Shown here: positions 10,519 through 22,954 of the stretch, in pieces
Layout: every line of letters starts with the position of its first letter
Position numbering within the stretch: the stretch's first letter is position 1
NCBI GenBank assembly: GCA_037893225.1
Contig: JAZGUH010000084.1
Span: 992,001-1,056,000, forward strand
Reading direction: 5' to 3'
Length of the DNA stretch: 64,000 nt
Source: Hippasteria phrygiana
Lineage: Eukaryota; Echinodermata; Asteroidea; Valvatida; Goniasteridae
Translations under genes and position numbers: made by a program
Notes under the pieces: generated by a model
What the model was told of the DNA's origin: nothing
Database searches by the model: none
Seen by the model: the letters and a program-made list of their open reading frames with translations, nothing else

Positions 10519-11815
10519 TTCTTTTTCTTATAGCTTTGGTATGTCTCAAAGATATGCCCTAAATTGCGAAAATTGTGTGACGTCATGATGACGTCATCAA
10601 AAATGTGTTTTTTTGTTAACGCATGTAAGGGTCAATCCGATTACAAAAATGTATATATTGAATTTTCCTGTACCCAATTCCAAAATTTCATGATCGTGGC
10701 TCACTCAAGTAAGAAATAACAGCCATTTCAAAATTTAGACCAAATTCAATATAACACAAAGGAATTCTGGGACGGGCTGATAACCATGGCTATTATGAGC
10801 TTGCTGTTTATAAAAGGGGTTGATTTCTAGTCTTTTTTCAAGTCGCTGAATTTTTGAAGTTTTAAAATCGTAACATTCTTTTCAATATATCTAGCGAACA
10901 AAACAAGATATTTTCAAAATTATTTTTGTTACAGCTTTGGTATGTCTCAAAGATATGCCCTAAATGGCGAAAATTGTGTGACGTCATGATGACGTCATCA
11001 ACAATATTTTTTTTTTTTAACGCATGTAAGGGTCAATCTGATTACAAAAATGTATACATTGTATTTTTCTGTACCCAATTCCAAAATTTCATGATCGTGG
11101 CTCACTCAAGTAAGAAATAAGAGCCATTTCAAAATTTAGACCAAATTCAATATAACACAAAGGAATTCTGGGACGGGCTGATAACCATGGCTATTATGAG
11201 CTTGCTGTTTATAAAAGGGGTTGATTTCTAGTCTTTTTTCAAGTCGCTGAATTTTTGAAGTTTTAAAATGGTAACATTCTTTTCAATATATCTAGCGAAC
11301 AAAACAAGATATTTTCAAAATTATTTTTGTTACAGCTTTGGTATGTCTCAAAGATATGCCCTAAATGGCGAAAATTGTGTGACGTCATGATGACGTCATC
11401 AACAATATTTTTTTTTTAAAACGCATGTAAGGGTCAATCTGATTACAAAAATGTATACATTGTATTTTCCTGTACCCAATTCCAAAATTTCATGATCGTG
11501 GCTCACTCAAGTAAGAAATAACAGCCATTTCAAAATTTAGACCAAATTCAATATAACACAAAGGAATTCTGGGACGGGCTGATAACCATGGCTATTATGA
11601 GCTTGCTGTTTATAAAAGGGGTTGATTTCTAGTCTTTTTTCAAGTCGCTGAATTTTTGAAGTATTAAAATCGTAACATTCTTTTCAATATATCTAGCGAA
11701 CAAAACAAGATATTTTCAAAATTCTTTTTGTTATAGCTTTGGTATGTCTCAAAGATATGCCCTAAAAAGCGAAAATTGTGTGACGTCATGATGACGTCAT
11801 AAAAAAATTCTTTTT
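10519..11815 (+). repeat. 401-bp tandem repeat array (H4)
   Basis: This continues the H4 core after the duplication, with 401-403 bp steps marked by AAGTCGCTGAATT near 10849, 11250 and 11650. Each unit has one CRE dyad. It is followed by a ~147-bp M1-like array at about 11940-12870 that matches H3 almost base for base. Confidence 0.75.
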
Positions 11816-11939
11816 TCAAGTCGATAGAATATTGCCCATAGCATTTGTAAACGTTTACTTTCTTACCGGCCACATTGGCTACTTTTAAACTTGGCAGACA
11901 CTTACCCCAACTGCTCACAATGTGTGCCGAACTTTTACG

Positions 11940-12870
11940 TCCTGATGACGTCATCACATGTCACGTGACGTCATCTTAAAGGGGCATTTTTCGAAGCCAT
12001 ATATCTACAAAAGTACAAGTCCGATTCAGTTGGAACGTAAGGTATGCCACCTGGTGTTATAGATGAAAATTGACATGACGTTATGATCAAGTCATAACAT
12101 GTCACGTGGTGTCATCTTAAAGGGGCACTCGCTAGATTATTGCCTATAGCATTTGTACACGTTTTCTTTCTTACCGGCACTTTGGGTACTTTTAAACTTG
12201 GCAGACACTTAGACTAACTGCTCACAATGTGTGCCGAACTTTTACCTCTTGATGACGTCATGACATGCCACGTGACGTCATCTTAAAGGGGCAGTTTTTG
12301 AAGCCATATATCTACAAAAGTACAAATTCGATTAAGTTGAAAAGTAATATCTAGGTAGCCCAGTAGGTTTATAGCTGAAAATTGACATGACATTATCATA
12401 ATTGATGTCATCACATGTCACGTGACGTCATCTTAAAGGGGCAGTTTTTGAAGCCATATGTCTACAAAAGCACAAGTCCGATTAAGTTCAAAAGTAATAT
12501 CTAGGTAGCCCAGTAGGTTTATAGATAAAAATTGAATTGACGTTATGATGACGTCATCACATGTCACGTGACGTCATCTTAAAGGGGCAGTTTTTGAAGC
12601 CATATATATACAAAATTACAAGTTCGATTAAGTTGAAAAGTAATATCTAGGTAGCCCAGTAGGTTTATAGCTGAAAATTGACATGACATTATCATGATGT
12701 CATCACATGTCACGTGACGTCATCTTAAAGGGGCAGTTTTTGAAGCCATATCTACAAAAGTACAAGCTCGATTAAGTTGAAATGTAATATCTAAGTAGGC
12801 CAGCAGGTTTATAGATGAAAATTGACATGACGTCATGATGACGTCATCATACGATTTTATAGTAATTTTT
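11940..12870 (+). repeat. ~147-bp M1-like satellite array (H4)
   Basis: This is the near-identical counterpart of 4950-5880. GTGACGTCATCTTAAAGG recurs every 147-150 bp with the TAATATCTAGGTAGCCC phrase in each monomer. A few positions restore CRE sites that are mutated in H3: near 12540-12555 GATGACGTCATC is intact where H3 has GATGACCTCATC. Confidence 0.75.
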
Positions 12871-13975
12871 AAGTTTTTGAACTTCAAAGTTTCTTAAAGC
12901 CATATCTCACCAACAGAACATGCTAAATTCAAAATTCTTTTTGTAATAGCTTTGTTAGCTCCTATATTCCTTTACATAAATGTGAAAATTGTGTGACGTC
13001 ATCATTACGTCATCAAAAATAGGCTTTTTGAAACACATATAAGGGTTGGTCCGAGCGTCATAAAAATTGGTGGGTAAGTAGATAGTGATACTAGCATGTA
13101 AAATCCGAGGTGACGTCATGATGACGTCATCGGCTGATTTTCTGTTAATTTTTTAGTCATGATGACCATCAAATTATTTGTATATTTTTTTTAAGGTTTT
13201 GAAATTTTAAGCCATATCTCATTAACAGAATATAATAAATTCGAAATTCCTTTTTGTAATCAATTCATTAGGTCAGAGTTATGTATGTTAAAATGTGTAA
13301 CATCATCCTGACGTCATCAAAATGCCCTTTTAAAAAACACATGAGAGTAAGTGGATCGTTATGAAAATTTGTAAAATCTGAAGTGACGTGATTGGCTGAT
13401 TTTGTAGGAATTTTTCATTTTTTTCAATTTTTTTAAACTGTCATTGATCAGATTGACTGCAATCTTGACACAAGCCAAGACCACGTTCCGAATATGTGAC
13501 GTCATGACGACGCTATCCTACGATTTTATGTTGATTGTTAGGTTTTTTAAATTTTTTTATGTAATTTCTAACCGGGACTTGCGCCACATAACAGCCTAAG
13601 GTCTTAAACAAGTTTGTCATATATATCCTATAATGGAAATTACATGACCAAGAAAGAAGTCAGGATGGCGTCACGCTTAAAGGTCAAGTTTGAAGTAGCA
13701 AAAGACATAGAAGTGATGGAGCTTTGTGCTTAATATAACAGAAAAACGGAAAAGCCCTGCGTCTGTTTGCAAGAGACGCAAGATGTCTAGTTTTTTTTTC
13801 TTCTTCTTCTTCTTTTAGTTCTGACCAAAATCCCATAGACTTTGTACACGAATTTTGTCGGCGGCACTTTAGGTCTTAAAAAACGTCAGAACCTAACCAA
13901 ACTTACATCAAACATAGACCCTAAGCTGAAATTGTATGTCGTAGAGTGACGTCGTGATGACGTCATCACGTGATT

Positions 13976-15745
13976 TTTTATGAATTTTTGAATTTTTAAA
14001 ATCGTAACATTCTTTTAAATATATCTAGCGAACAAAACAAGATATTTTCAAAATTCTTTTTCTTATAGCTTTGGTATGTCTCAAAGATATGCCCTAAATT
14101 GCGAAAATTGTGTGACGTCATGATGACGTCATCAAAAATGTGTTTTTTTGTTAACGCATGTAAGGGTCAATCCGATTACAAAAATGTATATATTGAATTT
14201 TCCTGTACCCAATTCCAAAATTTCGTGATCGTGGCTCACTCAAGTAAGAAATGACAGCCATTTCAAAATTTAGACCAAATTCAATATAACACAAAGGAAT
14301 TCTGGGACGGGCTGATAACCATGGCTATTATGAGCTTGCTGTTTATAAAAGGGGTTGATTTCTAGTCTTTTTTCAAGTCGCTGAATTTTTGAAGTTTTAA
14401 AATCGTAACATTCTTTTCAATATATCTAGCGAACAAAACAAGATATTTTCAAAATTATTTTTGTTACAGCTTTGGTATGTCTCAAAGATATGCCCTAAAT
14501 GGCGAAAATTGTGTGACGTCATGATGACGTCATCAACAATATATTTTTTTTAAAACGCATGTAAGGGTCAATCTGATTACAAAAATGTATACATTGAATT
14601 TTCCTGTACCTAATTCCAAAATTTCGTGATCGTGGCTCACTCAAGTAAGAAATAGGAGCCATTTCAAAATGTAGACCAAATTCAATATAACACAAAGGAA
14701 TTCTGGGAAGGGCTGATAACCATGGCTTAAATGTGCATGCTGTTTATAAAAGGGGTTGATTTGTAGTCTTTTTTCAAGTCGCTGAATTTTTGAATTTTTA
14801 AAATCGTAACATTCTTTTAAATATATCTAGCGAACAAAACAAGATATTTTCAAAATTCTTTTTCTTATAGCTTTGGTATGTCTCAAAGATATGCCCTAAA
14901 TTGCGAAAATTGTGTGACGTCATGATGACGTCATCAAAAATGTGTTTTTTTGTTAACGCATGTAAGGGTCAATCCGATTACAAAAATGTATATATTGAAT
15001 TTTCCTGTACCCAATTCCAAAATTTCATGATCGTGGCTCACTCAAGTAAGAAATGACAGCCATTTCAAAATTTAGACCAAATTCAATATAACACAAAGGA
15101 ATTCTGGGACGGGCTGATAACCATGGCTATTATGAGCTTGCTGTTTATAAAAGGGGTTGATTTCTAGTCTTTTTTCAAGTCGCTGAATTTTTGAAGTTTT
15201 AAAATCGTAACATTCTTTTCAATATATCTAGCGAACAAAACAAGATATTTTCAAAATTATTTTTGTTACAGCTTTGGTATGTCTCAAAGATATGCCCTAA
15301 ATGGCGAAAATTGTGTGACGTCATGATGACGTCATCAACAATATTTTTTTTTAAAACGCATGTAAGGGTCAATCTGATTACAAAAATGTATACATTGAAT
15401 TTTCCTGTACCTAATTCAAAAATTTCGTGATCGTGGCTCACTCAAGTAAGAAATAGGAGCCATTTCAAAATGTAGACCAAATTCAATATAACACAAAGGA
15501 ATTCTGGGAAGGGCTGATAACCATGGCTTAAATGTGCATGCTGTTTATAAAAGGGGTTGATTTGTAGTCTTTTTTCAAGTCGCTGAATTCTTGAAGTTTT
15601 ATAATCGTAACATTCTTTTCACTATATCTAGCGAACAAAACAAGATATTTTCAAAATTCTTTTTGTTATAGCTTTGGTATGTCTCAAAGATATGCCCTAA
15701 AAAGCGAAAATTGTGTGACGTCATGATGACGTCATAAAAAAATTC
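13976..15745 (+). repeat. 401-bp tandem repeat array (H5)
   Basis: About four and a half units run at ~401-bp steps, each with one CRE dyad (near 14115, 14515, 14915, 15317, 15717). Two sequence variants alternate: one with 'gggacgggctgataacc' and 'ttatgagcttgctg', the other with 'gggaagggctgataacc' and 'aaatgtgcatgctg'. The variant order differs from H3, which suggests unequal exchange. Confidence 0.7.
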
Positions 15746-15874
15746 TTTTTTCAAGTCGATAGAATATTGCCCATAGCATTTGTAAACGTTTACTTTCTTA
15801 CCGGCCACATTGGCTACTTTTAAACTTGGCAGACACTTACCCCAACTGCTCACAATGTGTGCCGAACTTTTACG

Positions 15875-16800
15875 TCCTGATGACGTCATCACATGTCACG
15901 TGACGTCATCTTAAAGGGGCATTTTTCGAAGCCATATATCTACAAAAGTACAAGTCCGATTCAGTTGGAACGTAAGGTATGCCACCTGGTGTTATAGATG
16001 AAAATTGACATGACGTGATGATCAAGTCATAACATGTCACGTGGTGTCATCTTAAAGGGGCACTCGCTAGATTATTGCCTATAGCATTTGTACACGTTTT
16101 CTTTCTTACCGGCACTTTGGGTACTTTTAAACTTGGCAGACACTTAGACTAACTGCTCACAATGTGTGCCGAACTTTTACCTCTTGATGACGTCATGACA
16201 TGCCACGTGACGTCATCTTAAAGGGGCAGTTTTTGAAGCCATATATCTACAAAAGTACAAATTCGATTAAGTTGAAAAGTAATATCTAGGTAGCCCAGTA
16301 GGTTTATAGCTGAAAATTGACATGACATTATCATAATTGATGTCATCACATGTCACGTGACGTCATCTTAAAGGGGCAGTTTTTGAAGCCATATGTCTAC
16401 AAAAGCACAAGTCCGATTAAGTTCAAAAGTAATATCTAGGTAGCCCAGTAGGTTTATAGATAAAAATTGAATTGCCGTTATGATGACGTCATCACATGTC
16501 ACGTGACGTCATCTTAAAGGGGCAGTTTTTGAAGCCATATATATACAAAATTACAAGTTCGATTAAGTTGAAAAGTAATATCTAGGTAGCCCAGTAGGTT
16601 TATAGCTGAAAATTGACATGACATTATCATGATGTCATCACATGTCACGTGACGTCATCTTAAAGGGGCAGTTTTTGAAGCCATATCTACAAAAGTACAA
16701 GCTCGATTAAGTTGAAATGTAATATCTAAGTAGGCCAGCAGGTTTATAGATGAAAATTGACATGACGTCATGATGACGTCATCATACGATTTTATAGTAA
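15875..16800 (+). repeat. ~147-bp M1-like satellite array (H5)
   Basis: This array has the same monomer set and order as in H3 and H4, with GTGACGTCATCTTAAAGG at 147-150 bp steps. It differs from them by scattered single bases only. Confidence 0.75.
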
Positions 16801-17746
16801 TTTTTAAGTTTTTGAACTTCAAAGTTTCTTAAAGCCATATCTCACCAACAGAACATGCTAAATTCAAAATTCTTTTTGTAATAGCTTTGTTAGCTCCTAT
16901 ATTCCTTTACATAAATGTGAAAATTGTGTGACGTCATCATTACGTCATCAAAAATAGGCTTTTTGAAACACATATAAGGGTTGGTCCGAGCGTCATAAAA
17001 ATTGGTGGGTAAGTAGATAGTGATACTAGCATGTAAAATCCGAGGTGACGTCATGATGACGTCATCGGCTGATTTTCTGTTAATTTTTTAGTCATGATGA
17101 CCATCAAATTATTTGTATATTTTTTTTAAGGTTTTGAAATTTTAAGCCATATCTCATTAACAGAATATAATAAATTCGAAATTCCTTTTTGTAATCAATT
17201 CATTAGGTCAGAGTTATGTATGTTAAAATGTGTAACATCATCCTGACGTCATCAAAATGCCCTTTTAAAAAACACATGAGAGTAAGTGGATCGTTATGAA
17301 AATTTGTAAAATCTGAAGTGACGTGATTGGCTGATTTTGTAGGAATTTTTCATTTTTTTCAATTTTTTTAAACTGTCATTGATCAGATTGACTGCAATCT
17401 TGACACAAGCCAAGACCACGTTCCGAATATGTGACGTCATGACGACGCTATCCTACGATTTTATGTTGATTGTTAGGTTTTTAAATTTTTTTATGTAATT
17501 TCTAACCGGGACTTGCGCCACATAACAGCCTAAGGTCTTAAACAAGTTTGTCATATATATCCTATCATGGAAATTACATGACCAAGAAAGAAGTCAGGAT
17601 GGCGTCACGCTTAAAGGTCAAGTTTGAAGTAGCAAAAGACATAGAAGTGATGGAGCTTTGTGCTTAATATAACAGAAAAACGGAAAAGCCCTGCGTCTGT
17701 TTGCAAGAGACGCAAGATGTCTATTTTTTTTTTCTTCTTCTTCTTC

Positions 17747-20700
17747 TAGTTCTGACCAAAATCCCATAGACTTTGTACACGAATTTTCTCCGCGGCACTT
17801 TAGGTCTTAAAAAACCTCAGATCTTAACCAAACTTACCTCAAACATAGACCCTAAGCTGAAATAGTATGTCGAAGAGTGACGTCATGATGACGTCATCAC
17901 GTGTCACGTGACGTCATCTTAAAGGTGCGTTTTTCAAGGGCCCATATCTAGAGAACGGTAGGTCCGATTTCCTTCAAACCTGATATGTTGGTAGGCTAGC
18001 TCGTGTTATAGATGAAATTTGAGGTGACGTCAAGATGACGTCATCATACGATTTTATAGTAATTTTTAAGTTTTTGAAATTCAAAGTTTCTTAAAGCCAT
18101 ATCTCATCAACAGAACATGCTAAATTCAAAATTCTTTTTGTAATAGCTTTGTTAGCTCCTATATTCTTTCACATACATTTGAAAAATGTGTGACGTCATC
18201 ATGACGTCATCAAAAATGTGCATTTCTGAAACACACATAAGGGTACGTCCGATCGTCATAAAAATTAGTGGGTAGGTAGATAGTGCTACTAGCATGTAAA
18301 ATCCGAGGTGACGTCATGATGACGTCATCGGCTGATTTTCTGTGAATTTTTTTGTTCTATCCCAAATCCCATAGACTTTGTACACGAATTTTGTAAGTGG
18401 CACTTTGGTCACTAAACAACCTCGGATCTTAATCAGACTTAACACAAACATAGACCCTCAGCTGAAAATGTAAGCCGAAACGTGACGTCATGATGACGTC
18501 ATCACGTGTCATGTGACGTCATCTTAAATGTGCATTTTTCTAGGGCCTATATCTAGAGAACGGTAGGTCCGATTGCCTTCAAACCTGGTATGTTGGTATG
18601 GTAGCTCGTGTTATAGATGAAAATTAAGGTGACGTCATGATCACGTCATCATACGATTTTACAGTAATTTTTAAGTTTTTGAACTTCAAAGTTTCTTAAA
18701 GCCATATCTCACCAACAGAACATGCTAAATTCAAAATTCTTTTTGTAATAGCTTTGTTAGCTCCTATATTCTTTCACATACATTTGAAAAATGTGTGACG
18801 TCATCATGACGTCATCAAAAATGTGCATTTCTGAAACACACATAAGGGTACGTCCGATCGTCATAAAAATTAGTGGGTAGGTAGATAGTGCTAATAGCAT
18901 GTAAAATCCGAGGTGACGTCATGATGACGTCATCGGCTGATTTTCTGTGAATTTTTTAGTTCTATCCCAAATCCCATAGACTTTGTACACGAATTTTGTA
19001 AGTGGCACTTTGGTCACTAAACAACCTCGGATCTTAATCAGACTTAACACAAACATAGACCCTCAGCTGAAAATGTAAGCCGAAACGTGACGTCATGATG
19101 ACGTCATCACGTGTCATGTGACGTCATCTTAAATGTGCATTTTTCAAGGGCCTATATCTAGAGAACGGTAGGTCCGATTGCCTTCAAACCTGGTATGTTA
19201 TGGGAGCTCGTGTTATAGATGAAAATTAAGGTGACGTCATGATGACGTCATCATACGATTTTACAGTAATATTAAAGTTTTTCAACTTCAAAGTTTCTTA
19301 AAGCCATATCTCACCAACAGAACATGCTAAATTCAAAATTCTTTTTGTAATAGCTTTGTTAGCTCCTATATTCTTTCACATACATTTGAAAAATGTGTGA
19401 CGTCATCATGACGTCATCAAAAATGTGCATTTCTGAAACACACATAAGGGTACGTCCGATCGTCATAAAAATTAGTGGGTAGGTAGATAGTGCTACTAGC
19501 ATGTACAATCCGAGGTGACGTCATGATGACGTCATCGGCTGATTTTCTGTGAATTTTTTAGTTCTATCCCAAATCCCATAGACTTTGTACACGAATTTTG
19601 TAAGTGGCACTTTGGTCACTAAACAACCTCGGATCTTAATCAGACTTAACACAAACATAGACCCTCAGCTGAAAATGTAAGCCGAAACGTGACGTCATGA
19701 TGACGTCATCACGTGTCATGTGACGTCATCTTAAATGTGCATTTTTCAAGGGCCTATATCTAGAGAACGGTAGGTCCGATTGCCTTCAAACCTGGTATGT
19801 TATGGGAGCTCGTGTTATAGATGAAAATTAAGGTGACGTCATGATGACGTCATCATACGATTTTACAGTAATATTAAAGTTTTTCAACTTCAAAGTTTCT
19901 TAAAGCCATATCTCACCAACAGAACATGCTAAATTCAAAATTCTTTTTGTAATAGCTTTGTTAGCTCCTATATTCTTTCACATACATTTGAAAAATGTGT
20001 GACGTCATCATGACGTCATCAAAAATGTGCATTTCTGAAACACACATAAGGGTACGTCCGATCGTCATAAAAATTAGTGGGTAGGTAGATAGTGCTACTA
20101 GCATGTACAATCCGAGGTGACGTCATGATGACGTCATCGGCTGATTTTCTGTGAATTTTTTAGTTCTATCCCAAATCCCATAGACTTTGTACACGAATTT
20201 TGTAAGTGGCACTTTGGTCACTAAACAACCTCGGATCTTAATCAGACTTAACACAAACATAGACCCTCAGCTGAAAATGTAAGCCGAAACGTGACGTCAT
20301 GATGACGTCATCACGTGTCATGTGACGTCATCTTAAATGTGCATTTTTCAAGGGCCTATATCTAGAGAACGGTAGGTCCGATTGCCTTCAAACCTGGTAT
20401 GTTATGGGAGCTCGTGTTATAGATGAAAATTAAGGTGACGTCATGATGACGTCATCATACGATTTTACAGTAATATTAAAGTTTTTCAACTTCAAAGTTT
20501 CTTAAAGCCATATCTCACCAACAGAACATGCTAAATTCAAAATTCTTTTTGTAATAGCTTTGTTAGCTCCTATATTCTTTCACATACATTTGAAAAATGT
20601 GTGACGTCATCATGACGTCATCAAAAATGTGCATTTCTGAAACACACATAAGGGTACGTCCGATCGTCATAAAAATTGGTGGGTAGGTAGATAGTGCTAC

Positions 20701-21345
20701 TAGCATGTAAAATCCGAGGTGACGTCATGATGACGTCATCGGCTGATTTTCTGTGAATTTTTTAGTTCTATCCCAAATCCCATAGACTTTGTACACGAAT
20801 TTTGTAAGTGGCACTTTGGTCACTAAACAACCTCGGATCTTAATCAGACTTAACACAAACATAGACCCTCAGCTGAAAATGTAAGCCGAAACGTGACGTC
20901 ATGATGACGTCATCACGTGTCATGTGACGTCATCTTAAATGTGCATTTTTCTAGGGCCTATATCTAGAGAACGGTAGGTCCGATTGCCTTCAAACCTGGT
21001 ATGTTGGTATGGTAGCTCGTGTTATAGATGAAAATTAAGGTGACGTCATGATGACGTCATCATACGATTTTACAGTAATATTAAAGTTTTTCAACTTCAA
21101 AGTTTCTTAAAGCCATATCTCACCAACAGAACATGCTAAATTCAAAATTCTTTTTGTAATAGCTTTGTTAGCTCCTATATTCTTTCACATACATTTGAAA
21201 AATGTGTGACGTCATCATGACGTCATCAAAAATGTGCATTTCTGAAACACACATAAGGGTACGTTCGATCGTCATAAAAATTGGTGGGTAGGTAGATAGT
21301 GCCACTAGCATGCAAAATCCGAAGTGACGTCATGATGACGTCATC
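17747..21345 (+). repeat. 602-bp higher-order repeat array, six units (H6)
   Basis: Units start with TAGTTCT(A/G) at 17747, 18353 (written TGTTC), 18957, 19559, 20161 and 20763, giving steps of about 606, 604, 602, 602 and 602. Each unit holds four monomers separated by CRE dyads. For one unit the dyads are at 19690 (M1), 19834 (M2), 20000 (M3) and 20118 (M4), and the next M1 is at 20292, so the monomer lengths are 144, 166, 118 and 174. Units 3, 4 and 5 are almost identical. Confidence 0.85.
19690..19728. promoter_or_regulatory. Example CRE dyad with E-box and third CRE
   Basis: TGACGTCATGATGACGTCA (19690-19708) contains two full cAMP-response-element palindromes, TGACGTCA, with centres 11 bp apart and so on one face of the helix. 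CACGTG follows, then a third TGACGTCA at 19721-19728. TGACGTCA is the known binding site of CREB/ATF-type bZIP proteins and CACGTG that of bHLH-ZIP proteins. The motif recurs in nearly every core monomer from 1 to 61738. Binding here is inference. Confidence 0.5.
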
Positions 21346-21853
21346 GGCTGATTTTTTATGAATTTGTAAATGTTTCAAATTTCATTGTACCCTTAAAATT
21401 TTGCACTTCTTCAAATGCCATGAACTTCAAACTTGGCATATGCATTGACTATCTACTCGAGATGGGTGCTGAATCATGACGTCATGATGACGTCATCACA
21501 TGTCACGTGACGTCATCTTAAATTTGCATTTTTGAAGGCCCTATATCTATTTTTTTTCTGCTTCTTATTTTAGTTCTATCCCAAATCCCATAGACTTTGT
21601 GCATAGATTTTCTGATCGGCACTTTTGTCATCAAACAACATCGAATCTTAGTCAGAGTTAGCATAGGTATAGACCCTGATGCAAAGTCGTGCCGCGAAGA
21701 GTGACGTCATAATGACGTCTTCGTGTGGCATGTAACATGAACTTAAAGGTCAAGTTTGGAGTACGAAATGTTAATCATAAAATAATCTCAGATCTTAAAC
21801 TTAGCAAAGACATAGACCTTCTGATACTTTATGTTAAATAAAAAAGAAAAAAA

Positions 21854-21920
21854 GGAAAAGCCATGCGTATGTTTACAACAGACGCACATTTTTTGGCGTT
21901 TCCGCTACAGCAGGAAAGCC
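21854..21920 (+). other. Fused internal 3'/5' termini (composite junction)
   Basis: GGAAAAGCC (21854-21862) precedes a hairpin, GCGTATGTT (21865-21873)/AACAGACGC (21877-21885), that matches the 3' hairpins of whole units but lacks CTAG. Within ten bases a 5'-type sub-terminal hairpin follows, GGCGTTTCC (21895-21903)/GGAAAGCC (21913-21920), with TTTGTTTTTGTTCTG after it, as in true element starts. The same module recurs at 24439, 31488, 35768, 41966 and 47472, and as a variant at 40041, 43954 and 55670. Confidence 0.6.
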
Positions 21921-22954
21921 TTTGTTTTTGTTCTGTTCGCGCGATTGTGTAGTTTAGTACACTTTCGCCCAGGCATGAACACAATCTACTTGAAAATTGT
22001 TCGTTTTGCCACATTCAGAACAAAGGGCCACGTCCAAGAACATCTGCAGGGGTTTTTTGGAGTGAAATCGTTAGCTAAGAGGTAACAAAATACGTGATTG
22101 CGCAATACCCAGCTTTACACGGATATATAGCTGGTGGGAGAGTAGTTGACCGAGCCAAAACGTGACACAACGTAAGAAAATCGTATTTTCCGCCTTAAAA
22201 AACCTTTCCAAATCACAAAAGCACGTGTCATTGGGATTCAGAGAAGTCTACTTTAGTAACAAAAAAAGGCTTTTGGAATAATCAAATACTCCAGAAGCTA
22301 ACATGAACACAATTAATACAGAAATCCTAAACTACACAATACCCACTATTTTGGTTTCTTCTTAAACACGAATTTTGTCTGCGGCACTTTGGTCACTAAA
22401 CAACATCAGATCTTAAGCAAACTTAACCCTAACATAGACCCTAATCTGAAATTGTGTGCCGAAGAGTGACGTCACGATGACGTCATTATATGTTACGTGA
22501 AGTCATCTTAAAGGCTCATTTTTCAAGGGCCCATATCAAGAGAACCGTAAGTCCAATTGCATTTAAACCTGGTATGTTGCTAAACAAGTACATGTTATAA
22601 ATCAAAATTGAGGTGACGTCATAATGACGTCATCATCTGAATTTTATAGTAATTTCAAAATTTTAACGTTAAAGATTCTTAAAACCATATCTCATCAACA
22701 GAACATGTTAAATTCAAAATTCTTTTTGTAATAGCTTTGTTAGCTCGTACATTCTTTTATGTAAATGCGAAAAATTACTGAAGTCATAATGACGTCATCA
22801 AAGGCATGATTTCTTGAAAGACATCAGGATAGACCATGTCTAATCGTCATGAAACTTGGTGGTTAGGTAGATTTGTCACTAGTTTACAAAATTCGAAGTG
22901 ACATCATAAAAACATATGGAAAAGCCCTATGTTCTTAAAAACATAGACCTCTAG

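Larger units (their letters stand above)
6799..13790 (+). mobile_element. H4: HINE-like element split by a retrotransposon
   Basis: This unit has the same layout as H3. It starts with the 5' hairpin CTTTTCCGAA (6806-6815)/TTCGGAAAAG (6820-6829), a T/CTT leader and the CCCATAGACTTTG block. It is interrupted at the first CRE dyad by a retrotransposon (about 7015-9940) and a 480-bp duplication (to 10518), after which the 401-bp and 147-bp arrays continue. It ends with the GCGTCT/AGACGC hairpin and CTAG 13787-13790. Without the insertion and duplication the element would be about 3.6 kb. Confidence 0.6.
13791..17724 (+). mobile_element. H5: HINE-like element with mutated terminus
   Basis: This unit belongs to the same subfamily as H3 and H4. 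It has a T/CTT leader, CCCATAGACTTTG block, a 401-bp array (about 13976-15745), a ~147-bp array (about 15875-16800), M2/M3-like monomers and the 'aaccgggacttgcgcc' 3' module. The GCGTCT/AGACGC hairpin is intact but the terminal CTAG reads CTAT at 17721-17724, the only such change among the 19 units. The next unit still starts directly after it. Confidence 0.6.
17725..22954 (+). mobile_element. H6: HINE-like element with six 602-bp core units
   Basis: At about 5.2 kb this is the longest uninterrupted unit. A T/CTT leader and the CCCATAGACTTTG block open six ~602-bp higher-order repeats (17747-21345). A ~1.6-kb 3' module follows, with a fused internal terminus (21854-21920). It ends with CTATGTT/AACATAG hairpin and CTAG 22951-22954. 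There is no Rep/helicase coding region. Confidence 0.62.

Noticed and set aside
17747..21345. CRISPR-like regular repeats
   Set aside because: The repeated palindrome is regular, but the 'spacers' are themselves repeated every 602 bp and the context is eukaryotic satellite. No cas genes are present.
21829..22085. Overlapping 61- and 84-codon frames on both strands, repeated in many units
   Set aside because: They are open on both strands over the fused terminal hairpins, which is expected from shared repeat sequence rather than coding.
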